Assembly (NCBI GenBank): GCA_017940605.1
Contig: JAGAYF010000026.1
Coordinates: forward strand, 1-63,052
Length of the DNA stretch: 63,052 nt
DNA from: Bacteroidaceae bacterium
GTDB taxonomy: Bacteria > Bacteroidota > Bacteroidia > Bacteroidales > Bacteroidaceae
Direction of reading: 5' to 3'
Part shown: piece after piece, positions 28,344 to 37,663 of the stretch
Numbering within the stretch: the stretch's first letter is position 1
Layout: every line of letters begins with the position of its first letter
Position numbers and translations under genes: made by a program
Notes under the pieces: generated by a model
What the model saw: the letters and a program-made list of their open reading frames with translations, nothing else
Database searches by the model: none
What the model was told of the DNA's origin: nothing

Positions 28344-28351
28344 CAAAATTA
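28344..28351 (-). promoter_or_regulatory. -7 promoter element (TAATTTTG) of the MFS gene
   Basis: The minus strand reads TAATTTTG directly before the start codon at 28336, leaving almost no 5' leader. Confidence 0.55.
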
Positions 28352-28503
28352 ATGCTTTTCCTGACTACGCATTCACAAAACCCTGCTCAAAAAAAGCCTT
28401 GCCACTCCCCCACTGCCACTACGTGCGGAATGACCCCGACAGGGCCGACGATGGCCTGGGGAAACAGGTAAAAATCCCGCAAAGCAGGCACGCTGCCGCA
28501 CAA

Positions 28504-28621
28504 CAAGGCATCAGGGTTGGTTTTTTACGCCTTGCGCAAAATCTTTCAGGCCTTGTTCACACAGCTTTCACGCCTTGTTGGCCCACCTTTTACGCCCTGA
28601 AGTTTTACCATTTCCTGAAGC
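28504..28621 (-). repeat. Repeat array 5: four to five 21-22 bp direct units plus inverted terminal unit
   Basis: Read on the minus strand the units are a degenerate one near 28614, GGGCGTAAAAGGTGGG, CAAGGCGTGAAAGC, CAAGGCCTGAAAGATTTTG and CAAGGCGTAAAAAACC. On the plus strand the matching bases fall at 28527, 28548, 28570 and 28592 (spacing 21, 22, 22). The last unit is followed by an inverse: plus-strand CAAGGC at 28504-28509 pairs with GCCTTG at 28529-28534. A further remnant may lie at 28388. The array lies between the MFS promoter and the end of the CNNM gene; the 364-base gap holds nothing else I can support. Confidence 0.85.
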
Positions 28622-28700
28622 CCCGTTTCCACAGTGCTTTCAGGAAGGGTTCTTGGCTCTATGGGAGATTGTTTTTCCATGCATGGAGCGCCCCGCACGC

Positions 28701-29981
28701 CTATGCCTCCTGCAGGGGCACGCGCACGACCAGAATCTTGTCTATGCGGTTGGCATCCATCTCGACAACGCGGAAATGGAAGGTACGCCACTCACACGTG
28801 TCGCCCACCTGGGGAATGCGGTCCAGCAGTACGAGAATCAGTCCGGCCACCGTGTTGAAGTCAGCATCGTAGTCGGTGTCCTCGTCAAAGTAGTTGAGAA
28901 AGTCAAACAGCGAACACTGGCCGTTCACTATCCAGCTCACCTTGTCGCGCCGCTCAATGATGTCCTGTTCCACGCCCTGCTCCTGAATGTTGCCCACAAG
29001 GCCCTCAAATATGTCGCGGAACGTGAGGATTCCCGTGACTGCGCCAAATTCGTCGCATATCAGTGCCGTGTGCTGATGCGTTCCCTTGAGGTGTTCCAAG
29101 GCCCGGTACACCGTTATGTTTTCGGGCAGGTAGACAGGCTTCTGCAAATTGTTGCGCAACGAGAACGAGGCCTCCTGAAGGCGGCTCACCAAGTCCTTGA
29201 GCGAGATGAAGCCCAGCACATGCTCCAGGTCGCCGTCCACTACGGGGTAGTTGGCAAACGGTGTGTTACGTATGACGTCCTCGACCGCCAGCACGGTCAT
29301 GCCAGCATCGAGCGTCACTATGTCGGTGCGGTAGGTCATGAGCATTCCCACGCGCTGGTTGCCCAGTGCCAGGGTGCGCTCCATGATGCCCTGCTCAAGG
29401 GCCTCCACCTCGCCGCTCTTCGTTCCCTCGCGTATCATGGATTTTATCTCGGCCTCGGTTACGCCCTTGTCTTCCTTTTGCAGGCTGAAAAGCCGCGTCA
29501 ACAAGTCGGTGTTCTTGGTAAGCAGCCACACGAAGGGCTTGGTTACGCGCGCGAAGAACAGCATGGACGGCGCGCACAGGCGTGCCATGCTGTCGGCCAT
29601 GTCAAGCCCCACGCGCTTGGGAAAGAGTTCGCCCAGCTCGCATTGCAGGTAGGTGGCCACAATCAGGATACCCGTCTGCGCCACCAGCGTGGCCGTTGCC
29701 TGCGACATGCCCAGCTGCGCGAGCAAGGTGGCCAGGTCGTCGCTTAGCTCAGCCCCGGAATAGATACCCGTGAGAATGGACACGATAGTGATGCCAATCT
29801 GGCACGTTGACAGGAACAGGTCAGGATTGGCCTGCAGGCTCAGAGCCTGCCGTGCCGAGCGGCTGCCGGCACGGGCCTGCACCTCAAGCTGTGTCTTGCG
29901 GGCCGAGATCAATGCCACTTCGGACAAGGAGAAATAGGCATTGAAGAAAACAAGAATCAGGATAATGGTAAAATGCAGCAT
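28701..29981 (-). CDS. CNNM/CorC-type transporter (hemolysin family protein)
   Basis: This 426-residue protein has an N-terminal DUF21/CNNM membrane domain (about 1-190; it begins with a hydrophobic helix, then SEVALISARKTQLE), two CBS domains (about 210-335, with TDIVTLDAGMTVLAVEDVI and TVYRALEHLKGTHQH) and the C-terminal CorC_HlyC domain (about 350-426). Such proteins move or sense Mg2+ and other divalent ions; the name hemolysin is historical. It follows sufB on the same strand after 28 bases, where other Bacteroidales usually have sufC, as I recall. Confidence 0.9.
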   Translation of the reverse strand: MLHFTIILILVFFNAYFSLSEVALISARKTQLEVQARAGSRSARQALSLQANPDLFLSTCQIGITIVSILTGIYSGAELSDDLATLLAQLGMSQATATLVAQTGILIVATYLQCELGELFPKRVGLDMADSMARLCAPSMLFFARVTKPFVWLLTKNTDLLTRLFSLQKEDKGVTEAEIKSMIREGTKSGEVEALEQGIMERTLALGNQRVGMLMTYRTDIVTLDAGMTVLAVEDVIRNTPFANYPVVDGDLEHVLGFISLKDLVSRLQEASFSLRNNLQKPVYLPENITVYRALEHLKGTHQHTALICDEFGAVTGILTFRDIFEGLVGNIQEQGVEQDIIERRDKVSWIVNGQCSLFDFLNYFDEDTDYDADFNTVAGLILVLLDRIPQVGDTCEWRTFHFRVVEMDANRIDKILVVRVPLQEA

Positions 29982-30009
29982 GGCATGAGAAGATTATTGC
30001 CCGTTGGGG

Positions 30010-31473
30010 TCATCCCACCGAGCCTTCCAGGGAAACGGAAAGCAGTTTCTTGGCCTCTACGGCAAACTCCATGGGCAGCCTGTCCAGCACATTGCGGGCA
30101 TAGCCGCCCACGATGAGTGCTACGGCATCTTCCTGGGGAATGCCGCGCTGGTTGCAGTAGAATAGTTGTTCTTCGGAAATCTTGGAAGTAGTGGCTTCGT
30201 GCTCCACAATCGCTTGGTTGTTCTGCACGTCCATGTAGGGAAATGTGTGTGCGCCGCACTGGTCGCCCAGGAGCAGGGAGTCGCAGGAACTGTAGTTGCG
30301 TGCGCCGTCGGCCTTTGCGCCCACCTTGACCAAACCGCGGTAGCTGTTCTGGCTGTGGCCCGCCGAAATGCCCTTGCTCACGATGGTGCTGCGCGTGTTC
30401 CGCCCCAGGTGTATCATCTTCGTACCCGTGTCGGCTTCCTGATAGTTGTTGGTCACCGCCACCGAGTAGAATTCCGCCTGCGAATTGTCACCGCTCAGGA
30501 TGCAGCTGGGATATTTCCACGTGATGGCCGACCCCGTCTCAACTTGCGTCCACGACAGCTTGCTGTTAGCTCCGCGCAAATGGCCGCGCTTGGTCACCAG
30601 GTTGTACACGCCGCCCTTGCCGCTGGCATCGCCGGGATACCAGTTCTGGACAGTGGAGTACTTTACCTCGGCATTGTCGTGGACCACGATTTCCACGATG
30701 GCGGCATGCAGTTGGTTCTCATCGCGCAACGGAGCGGTACACCCCTCCAGGTAGGACACGTAACCGCCTTCGTCGCACACAATCAGCGTGCGCTCAAACT
30801 GTCCTGTATTGACGGCATTGATGCGAAAATAGGTGGATAGCTCCATGGGGCAGCGCACACCCTTGGGTATGTATACGAATGAGCCGTCGCTGAACACCGC
30901 ACTGTTGAGTGCCGCAAAATAGTTGTCGCGAATGGGTACGACGCTGCCCAGATACTGGCGCACCAACGACTCATGCTCCTTCACTGCCTCGCTGAAGGAG
31001 CAGAACAAGATGCCTTTCTCGGCCAATTTCTCGCGAAACGTGGTCTTTATAGAGACAGAGTCCATCACGGCATCGACGGCCACGCCGCTCAATGCCGCAC
31101 GCTCCTGCAGGGGGATGCCCAGCTTGTCGAAAGTCTTTTCCAGTTCGGGGTCTATTCCGTTAGGTTTCCTGCCTCGGGGGTCAGCGTAATACGAAATGGC
31201 TTGATAGTCAATCTTGGGTAGGCGCACATGCCCCCATGTGGGGGCTTCCTGCGTAAGCCAATAGCGGTAGGCCTCCAATCGGAACGACAGCAACCACTCA
31301 GGCTCGCCCTTGCGTTGGGAAATCAGGCGAATGACATCTTCATTCAGCCCAGACTTGAGCACATCATAGTCGGCGACTTCCGTAGAAAAGCCGTAGTCGT
31401 ATTTTTTCTCGGTGAATTCCTTGATTACTTTGTTCTCGTCTTCCAATGTCTGACTATCGTTTTGACGACTCAT
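30010..31473 (-). CDS. sufB: Fe-S cluster assembly protein SufB
   Basis: The 487-residue protein matches SufB along its length, with [44 protein letters not shown] and [22 protein letters not shown]. SufB forms the SufBC2D scaffold on which iron-sulfur clusters are built. It is the last gene of the rimP-nusA-infB-cvpA run, its start overlapping the end of cvpA by 20 bases. The partners sufC and sufD do not follow; a CNNM gene does. They must be elsewhere if the system works. Confidence 0.96.
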   Translation of the reverse strand: MSRQNDSQTLEDENKVIKEFTEKKYDYGFSTEVADYDVLKSGLNEDVIRLISQRKGEPEWLLSFRLEAYRYWLTQEAPTWGHVRLPKIDYQAISYYADPRGRKPNGIDPELEKTFDKLGIPLQERAALSGVAVDAVMDSVSIKTTFREKLAEKGILFCSFSEAVKEHESLVRQYLGSVVPIRDNYFAALNSAVFSDGSFVYIPKGVRCPMELSTYFRINAVNTGQFERTLIVCDEGGYVSYLEGCTAPLRDENQLHAAIVEIVVHDNAEVKYSTVQNWYPGDASGKGGVYNLVTKRGHLRGANSKLSWTQVETGSAITWKYPSCILSGDNSQAEFYSVAVTNNYQEADTGTKMIHLGRNTRSTIVSKGISAGHSQNSYRGLVKVGAKADGARNYSSCDSLLLGDQCGAHTFPYMDVQNNQAIVEHEATTSKISEEQLFYCNQRGIPQEDAVALIVGGYARNVLDRLPMEFAVEAKKLLSVSLEGSVG

Positions 31474-32023
31474 TGCTTACGTCATGGTGAATGGGAATCC
31501 ATACCGTATCGGCCTTGACATCCCCATCGGTTCTTTTGGCAGCATACCATTTCACATTCTCAAAGACTGTTTGGGCTACCGCCGTCACGGGCTGATACAG
31601 GTGGGAATTTTCCTTCTTCTCCTGATTGATTATGTGGAGGGCATCCATGGCACAGAATATGCAGCTAAGCAACAACACATACTTGGCCATGCCGAGCAAC
31701 ATTCCCGCCAAGGAATTCAGCAACCCCACATGGAGGCCCTTGAGTGTCTTGGTGAGGAGCGTTGCCACGAATCCCAACAAAATAGGGGTTACAACCCACA
31801 GCACAATAAAGGCCAACAGGCGGCCCAGCACAGGCGCTACCGTCGAATGGGCCGAAATGTAGGGGGCAAGGAGGTCTCCGAAGGTTTCATATAGCTGATA
31901 GGCAATAAACAAGCCAACTATGAATCCTATTGTCGAAACCACCTCCTTGAACAGCCCATGCTTCCAGCCACGGTATGCGCCCCAGGCAGCAATAACCAGC
32001 ACGATGATATCCAATTGAGCCAT
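31454..32023 (-). CDS. CvpA family membrane protein
   Basis: The protein has 189 residues with about four membrane helices and the CvpA-family start [28 protein letters not shown], then [14 protein letters not shown] and [17 protein letters not shown]. CvpA was first linked to colicin V production in Escherichia coli; its real role is unclear and may involve the envelope. It lies 25 bases after infB and overlaps sufB by 20 bases, so it is part of the rimP operon. Confidence 0.9.
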   Translation of the reverse strand: MAQLDIIVLVIAAWGAYRGWKHGLFKEVVSTIGFIVGLFIAYQLYETFGDLLAPYISAHSTVAPVLGRLLAFIVLWVVTPILLGFVATLLTKTLKGLHVGLLNSLAGMLLGMAKYVLLLSCIFCAMDALHIINQEKKENSHLYQPVTAVAQTVFENVKWYAAKRTDGDVKADTVWIPIHHDVSNESSKR

Positions 32024-32048
32024 ATAGCGATTGAAACTCCTCTTATTC

Positions 32049-34721
32049 CTACAATGTCTGCTTGACTTCTATCTCGCGGAACGTCTCAATGACATCGCCT
32101 TCTATGATATCGTTGTAGTTTGTAAGGCTGATACCGCATTCAAAGTTGGTGGCCACTTCCTTCACATCATCCTTGAAACGCTTCAGCTGATTAATCTCGC
32201 CCGTGAACTTGACGATGCCGTCACGTATCAGGCGTGCCTTGTCACTGCGATGGACTTTGCCGTCCGTCACATAGGCACCGGCTACTGTTCCCACTTTGCT
32301 GATGCGGTATACCTGACGCACTTCGAGCGTTGCCGTCACCTCTTCCTTGATTACGGGTTGCAACATGCCTTCCATGGCATCCTTGACGTCGTGAATGGCA
32401 TCATAGATGACGGAATAGAGCCTGATGTCCACTTCTTGCTTTTCAGCCTCCTTGCGGGCATCGGCACTGGGACGCACTTGGAAGCCGATGATGATGGCTT
32501 GAGAGGCGGCAGCCAAGGTTACATCGGTTTCAGTTATCTGGCCTACGCCCTTGTGAATCACATTTACGGCAATCTTTTCCGTTGACAGCTTGATGAACGA
32601 ATCGCTCAAAGCCTCAACAGAACCATCTACGTCGCCCTTGACTATCAAGTTCAATTCCTGGAAGTTGCCCATGGCAATACGACGGCCCAACTCGTCAAGC
32701 GTAGGCAATTTATGGGTACGCAGGCCCTGTTCACGCTGCAACTGCAAACGCTTGTTGGCAATATCGCGCGCTTCCTGTTCTGTATCCATCACATGGAAGG
32801 TGTCGCCTGCCTGCGGTGCGCCGTTCAATCCCAAAATAATGGTTGAATGGGCCGGTCCTACATTATTAATATGCTTGCCACGCTCGTCGCCCAAGTCTTT
32901 CACACGTCCGTAACATGTTCCGGCTATGATATTGTCGCCTACATGCAATGTGCCGTTGCTTACAATCACTGTCGCAACATATCCACGGCCTTTGTCCAAC
33001 GATGACTCTATAATCGTTCCCGTTGCCTTGCGGTTGGGATTGGCTTTCAATTCCAACATGTCGGCTTCCAACAGCACCTTTTCCAACAGTTCGTTGACGC
33101 CAATTCCTTGCTTGGCCGAAATATCCTGACTTTGGTACTTTCCGCCCCATTCTTCCACCAAGAAATTCATTGCCCCCAATTCTTCCTTTATCTTATCGGG
33201 ATTTGCACCGGGTTTGTCAATCTTATTGATGGCAAAAACAATGGGAACGCCTGCGGCCTGGGCATGATTGATGGCTTCCTTGGTCTGGGGCATCACACCA
33301 TCGTCGGCTGCGATGATAATGATGGCAATATCGGTAGCCTGTGCGCCTCGGGCGCGCATGGCAGTGAACGCCTCATGTCCGGGAGTGTCCAGGAAAGTGA
33401 TGTGCTTCCCATTTTCAAGCGTGACATTGTACGCTCCAATATGTTGCGTGATTCCTCCTGCTTCTCCGGCAATGACGTGCGTCTTCCGAATGTAGTCCAA
33501 CAAGGATGTCTTGCCATGGTCAACATGTCCCATGACTGTCACGATGGGATCACGCGGCATCAAATCTTCCTCATTGTCCTCTTCTTCCTGAACAGCCTCC
33601 GAAACAGACGCACTGACGTATTCTGTCTTGTATCCAAACTCTTCAGCTACCAGATTAATGGTCTCTGCGTCCATTCGCTGGTTGATACTTACCATCATGC
33701 CTATGCTCATACATGTGGCAATTACCTGGGTGACAGGGACATCCATCATACTGGCCAACTCATTTGCCGTCACAAATTCCGTCAGCTTCAGTATCTTGCT
33801 TTGGCTTGCCTCCTCATTCAAACGCTCCTCCATGCTGGCTCGCAACATGTCGCGTTTCTCACGACGATGCTTTGCACCACTACCAAAAGCCTTTTGCTTA
33901 TTCGTCAGACGGGCCAACGTCTTTTTTACTTCCTTAGCAACATCTTCCTCATTTACCATGGGCTTGACATTGGCTGTCTGTGATTTTTGTTTTTTGTTCT
34001 TCTTGCCCAATGGCTGCTGTTGCTGTCCAGGACGTTGTGGGGTATTCCTACTTTGTTGAGGTCCGGGAAGGTCGATTCCTTTCTTTACTTCCCCTGCAAT
34101 GTCAACCTTGTTGCCCTGAATGCGATTACGTTTCTTGTGTCCTTCGCCCTTGTACCTTTCTTCACGTTCCTTGCGCTTTTCCTCTTTTGTCTTCTTTTGA
34201 GGACGCGTATTTTCATTCACGCTGGAAAGGTCGATTGTCCCCAAAACCTTAGGGCCAGTTATCGTTGGCTGGGAATGAAGGCTGAACACCTCTTCCTTTG
34301 GCGCTTTTGCTGGTTCGGGTTTCTTTTCTTCTTGCTGCACAGCAGGCATTACTGGCTCTCTCGGCGGGACAGGGGCAGGCTTTTGAACAGGTTTCCCCAC
34401 ATTATTCAAATCAATTTTTCCCACTGTTTTGAGTTGGGGCTTGGCATTGTCGGGAATCACCGTTCTTATCTCTTCTGGCTTCCTTGGCTGCTGCTTTTTC
34501 TCTTTTGCCTTTTCCTCATGGCGCTTTGACAATAGTTTATCTGCCTTGTTGCGAAGGAGTTTGTCCTGGTCAAATTTTTCCCTCACCATAGCCTCAACCT
34601 TATCGTCGAGTTTGGTGTTCAGGTCCATATCTATCTGCAGGCCTTTCTCTTCCAGATAACTTTTTACAGTATCCAGGCCTACATTCAACTCTTTTAGAAT
34701 TTTGTTCAGTCTTACTCCCAT
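32049..34721 (-). CDS. infB: Translation initiation factor IF-2
   Basis: This 890-residue GTPase places initiator tRNA on the 30S subunit. The N-terminus ([27 protein letters not shown]) is the IF2_N type, followed by a long charged, low-complexity linker (about 70-300). The G domain has [16 protein letters not shown] (G1), [18 protein letters not shown] (G3) and [10 protein letters not shown] (G4). Domains II to IV follow to the C-terminal IEVKQTL. The length is typical for the phylum. It starts three bases after the nusA stop. Confidence 0.98.
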   Translation of the reverse strand: MGVRLNKILKELNVGLDTVKSYLEEKGLQIDMDLNTKLDDKVEAMVREKFDQDKLLRNKADKLLSKRHEEKAKEKKQQPRKPEEIRTVIPDNAKPQLKTVGKIDLNNVGKPVQKPAPVPPREPVMPAVQQEEKKPEPAKAPKEEVFSLHSQPTITGPKVLGTIDLSSVNENTRPQKKTKEEKRKEREERYKGEGHKKRNRIQGNKVDIAGEVKKGIDLPGPQQSRNTPQRPGQQQQPLGKKNKKQKSQTANVKPMVNEEDVAKEVKKTLARLTNKQKAFGSGAKHRREKRDMLRASMEERLNEEASQSKILKLTEFVTANELASMMDVPVTQVIATCMSIGMMVSINQRMDAETINLVAEEFGYKTEYVSASVSEAVQEEEDNEEDLMPRDPIVTVMGHVDHGKTSLLDYIRKTHVIAGEAGGITQHIGAYNVTLENGKHITFLDTPGHEAFTAMRARGAQATDIAIIIIAADDGVMPQTKEAINHAQAAGVPIVFAINKIDKPGANPDKIKEELGAMNFLVEEWGGKYQSQDISAKQGIGVNELLEKVLLEADMLELKANPNRKATGTIIESSLDKGRGYVATVIVSNGTLHVGDNIIAGTCYGRVKDLGDERGKHINNVGPAHSTIILGLNGAPQAGDTFHVMDTEQEARDIANKRLQLQREQGLRTHKLPTLDELGRRIAMGNFQELNLIVKGDVDGSVEALSDSFIKLSTEKIAVNVIHKGVGQITETDVTLAAASQAIIIGFQVRPSADARKEAEKQEVDIRLYSVIYDAIHDVKDAMEGMLQPVIKEEVTATLEVRQVYRISKVGTVAGAYVTDGKVHRSDKARLIRDGIVKFTGEINQLKRFKDDVKEVATNFECGISLTNYNDIIEGDVIETFREIEVKQTL

Positions 34722-34724
34722 ATA

Positions 34725-35984
34725 TTACTCCTGCTCAAATTCTTCTTTTAAGACTCTTAATACATTTTCAATGGTATCTTCTTCCAAATCTGTCTTGGCC
34801 AACAAATCTGCACGCTGTGCCGCCATCACCTCACGGGCCGTCTTCCATCCGGCATTCTTGATGGTATCAATCACCCACTGGTCAATTTCATCATTGAATT
34901 CATCCAAGTAGATATCATCCTCCACCTCACCATCTGTTTCACGAAACACATCAATTGTATACCCTGTCAGCATGCATGCCAATTTGATATTAAGGCCATT
35001 GCGTCCGATCGCCAATGACACTTCTGCGGGCTTCAAATACACTTCCGCCTTCTGCGTTGCTTCGTCCAGGTAAACAGTAGAAATATGTGCTGGGCTCAGC
35101 GCGCGTTCAATGTACAATGTTTTATTGGTTGTATAATTAATCACATCAATGTTCTCATTGTGCAATTCACGTACAATTCCTAATATTCTTCGTCCTTTCA
35201 CACCAACGCATGCTCCCACGGGGTCTATACGGTCATCATAGCTCTCCACGGAAACCTTGGCCCGCTCGCCGGGGATACGTGCAACGTCCTTCACTGTTAT
35301 CAAACCGTCAGCGATTTCCGAAACTTCCTCCTCCAACAGACGGCGCAAGAAATCGGGACTTGTACGACTGACGTAAACTTTAGGACGGTTATTAACCATT
35401 TCAACGCGCGTCACCACACATTTTACCAAGTCACCTTTACGGAAAAAATCACCAGGTATCATGTCTTGACGAAGCATGAGCAATTCATTTTGGTCCTCAT
35501 CAACAAGCAAGACCTCATTCTTCCATGTTTGATATATTTCAGGCGAGACTATCTGCCCAATCATATCCTTATACTTATTATATATATTATCATGTTCCAA
35601 CTCCGTCACCTTTCCTGCCAATGTCTGACGCAAGGTCAGCAACATGCGACGACCAAAGTTTTTCGGGTCGTATTTTTCGCTCACTTCTTCCCCCACTTCA
35701 TAGTCCGAAGCGATTTGCTGGGCTTCCGACAATGGGATTTCCCTATTAGGGTCATTCACTTCATTGTCTTCTACAACTACACGTGTACGGTAAATTTCAA
35801 AATCACCATTGGTAGGATTGATAATTACATCAAAATTATCGTCACTGCCATACATTTTTGCCAAGATACTGCGGAAACTCTCTTCTAAGACACCTACCAG
35901 GGTTGCAGCATCAATCTTCTTGTTTTCCTTGAAGTCTTTGAAATTGTCCAACAGGCTCAAGGTCTCTGTCTTTTTTGTTGCCAT
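34725..35984 (-). CDS. nusA: Transcription termination/antitermination factor NusA
   Basis: The 419-residue protein binds RNA polymerase and nascent RNA and modulates pausing and termination. The N-terminal polymerase-binding domain is followed by an S1 domain (about 130-205) and KH domains with RIDPVGACVGVKGRRILGIV and VSLAIGRNGLNIKLACML. The C-terminal acidic repeats of E. coli NusA are absent, as usual in Bacteroidetes. It lies between rimP (36 bases upstream) and infB (3 bases downstream). Confidence 0.97.
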   Translation of the reverse strand: MATKKTETLSLLDNFKDFKENKKIDAATLVGVLEESFRSILAKMYGSDDNFDVIINPTNGDFEIYRTRVVVEDNEVNDPNREIPLSEAQQIASDYEVGEEVSEKYDPKNFGRRMLLTLRQTLAGKVTELEHDNIYNKYKDMIGQIVSPEIYQTWKNEVLLVDEDQNELLMLRQDMIPGDFFRKGDLVKCVVTRVEMVNNRPKVYVSRTSPDFLRRLLEEEVSEIADGLITVKDVARIPGERAKVSVESYDDRIDPVGACVGVKGRRILGIVRELHNENIDVINYTTNKTLYIERALSPAHISTVYLDEATQKAEVYLKPAEVSLAIGRNGLNIKLACMLTGYTIDVFRETDGEVEDDIYLDEFNDEIDQWVIDTIKNAGWKTAREVMAAQRADLLAKTDLEEDTIENVLRVLKEEFEQE

Positions 35985-36020
35985 ATTCTTATTATTTTAT
36001 ATTTTCAATCTATTTACAAT

Positions 36021-36488
36021 CTACTTAAAGGATATCGAATAACAAACGCTTATCAAATCTTCATGACGATAATTTTCGTCAACATCCATCATCTTTGGGC
36101 GTTTAGCACCTTCTGCCAGCACTTTACGTTTCACCGTCAGTACAATTCCTTCTTCGTCTGCATTCTTAAGTACACCTTTAAGTTTCTTACGCTCCTTTGT
36201 CAGCACTTCAACATTGTCACCTACATGATTCAGATACTGCTGCATGACCTTGAAAGGCTGGCCCAAGCCCGCACTTCCTACTTCCAACTCATAATCCTCA
36301 TCATCACGATTCAAACGGCTTTCGATAAACTTGCTCAATTCCACGCAATCGTCTATCCAAACTCCGTCTTTGTCATCAATTTCAACAACGATACGGTCGT
36401 CTTCATCTACGGTCAGGTCGGTCAGAAAATATCTCTTGTCGGCCAACCACTCGTTTACGATTTCGGTCACTTTGTTCTTGTCAATCAT
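36021..36488 (-). CDS. rimP: Ribosome maturation factor RimP
   Basis: The 155-residue protein assists 30S assembly. It shows the RimP N-domain features DGVWIDDCVELSKFIESRLNRDDEDYELEV-like order (quoted in part: WIDDCVELSKFIE), EVGSAGLGQPFK and the C-terminal SH3-like domain with VLTKERKKLKGVL. It is the first gene of the operon with nusA, infB, cvpA and sufB. The ATG at 36488 follows a leader of about 67 bases that holds a hairpin and a T run. Confidence 0.95.
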   Translation of the reverse strand: MIDKNKVTEIVNEWLADKRYFLTDLTVDEDDRIVVEIDDKDGVWIDDCVELSKFIESRLNRDDEDYELEVGSAGLGQPFKVMQQYLNHVGDNVEVLTKERKKLKGVLKNADEEGIVLTVKRKVLAEGAKRPKMMDVDENYRHEDLISVCYSISFK

Positions 36489-36514
36489 TTTCGTATGTGA
36501 TTTATTCAGAAGTT

Positions 36515-36545
36515 AAAAAAATGAGAAGCTCTTTCGGGCCTCTCA
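36515..36545 (-). promoter_or_regulatory. Leader hairpin with T run: possible attenuator of rimP-nusA-infB
   Basis: On the minus strand GAGAGGC (36544-36538) can pair with GCTTCTC (36529-36523), one G-T pair included, around an eight-base loop, and seven T follow almost at once (36521-36515). It lies between the promoter and the rimP start, so it is positioned as an intrinsic terminator inside the leader. The stem is short, which makes partial read-through likely. Confidence 0.5.
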
Positions 36546-36560
36546 CTTCCTAATTTTCGG

Positions 36561-36568
36561 CAAAAGTA
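36561..36568 (-). promoter_or_regulatory. -7 promoter element (TACTTTTG) of the rimP operon
   Basis: The minus strand reads TACTTTTG 72 bases upstream of the rimP ATG and just before the leader hairpin. Confidence 0.6.
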
Positions 36569-36679
36569 CATATTTATTTTATATCCTCCAAATTTTTTAA
36601 TCTAAAAATCATCTTTTTACGAAAAAGGACATATCTTGCCATTTATAAAAATTTCTTATCGTGCAAAAACCAACAAAGT

Positions 36680-37663
36680 TCATTGCCCCTCTGATTTATG
36701 CAAAGATATCGGTGTTTCGCTAATTATCTGTCCGTCTTGAACAGTTGCTTTCCACTCGGCAGGAGCATCCATTGCCGTACGTTGGCGACGCCATCGATTG
36801 TGAGTCCACAACCACAAATGAGGATTCACTTCAATCTGTTGTTCCAAGTCGCGCATGTACAACTTGGTCAGTTCATGTTCAGCATAACCATTGGCATCTT
36901 CTGTCAACAATTCATATTTACAATGATAGTACCCTCTTCGAGGACGCGTTATATGAGCCACATAGATGGACGCATTCACTTTTCTTGCAATACGCTCCGT
37001 ACCGGTAAAGACCCCTGTGTCCTGCCCAAGAAAAGACATAAACAAATGAGTATTCACCCAGCGAGGTCCTTGGTCCGAAATAAATCCCACAACTGTCTTC
37101 TGCCCCTTGCGGTAGAGTTGCATGATCGTCCGCAAGGATTCTTTTTTCTTTATATTGAGTCCACCGAAACGGCTGCGTATTTTCAAGAAAAGGCGATCCA
37201 TCGGCTTACTGTGCAATGGGCTGTAGAGTTGCGAGCATAAGACATCCTGCTCCACCCACCATTGGAGCGAGGCAATGTATTCCCAATTGCAGAAATGGCC
37301 CAGATACACAAACAGCATGTTCTGCTTGTCAAATGACTGCCTAAAACATTCCACGCCTTCCATTACCATGCGCTGCATCAACTCTTCCTTACTGACCGAC
37401 AACAATTTGATTGTTTCCACGAAATAGTCGCACAGAAAATGGTAAAACTTTTTTTCTATAAAATATCGTTCTGCATCACTTTTATGGAGGAAAGCCATCC
37501 TTAGATTTTTTTCCACCACATGACGACGATACCTGAAGACATAAAACAACACAGGGAACAAACCGTCACTCAACAAATACAGTAGCTTATAAGGAAGCAA
37601 CGACAGCAATTTGCAACAGCAAAATATCAATATATAAATTATATTATCCAACAGATGTTTCAT
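36680..37663 (-). CDS. Lysophospholipid acyltransferase family protein (LpxL/HtrB-like)
   Basis: This protein of about 327 residues has an N-terminal membrane anchor (MKHLLDNIIYILIFCCC) and the acyltransferase motif HX4E in GHFCNWE. FISDQGPRWVNTHLFMSFLGQDTGVFTG and IYVAHITRPRRGYY are typical of the lipid A late acyltransferase family, which adds secondary acyl chains to lipid A. The ATG at 37663 is preferred to one at 37699, which gives a longer non-conserved head. It overlaps the end of the glycosyltransferase gene by 20 bases, which points to a small LPS operon. Confidence 0.88.
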   Translation of the reverse strand: MKHLLDNIIYILIFCCCKLLSLLPYKLLYLLSDGLFPVLFYVFRYRRHVVEKNLRMAFLHKSDAERYFIEKKFYHFLCDYFVETIKLLSVSKEELMQRMVMEGVECFRQSFDKQNMLFVYLGHFCNWEYIASLQWWVEQDVLCSQLYSPLHSKPMDRLFLKIRSRFGGLNIKKKESLRTIMQLYRKGQKTVVGFISDQGPRWVNTHLFMSFLGQDTGVFTGTERIARKVNASIYVAHITRPRRGYYHCKYELLTEDANGYAEHELTKLYMRDLEQQIEVNPHLWLWTHNRWRRQRTAMDAPAEWKATVQDGQIISETPISLHKSEGQ

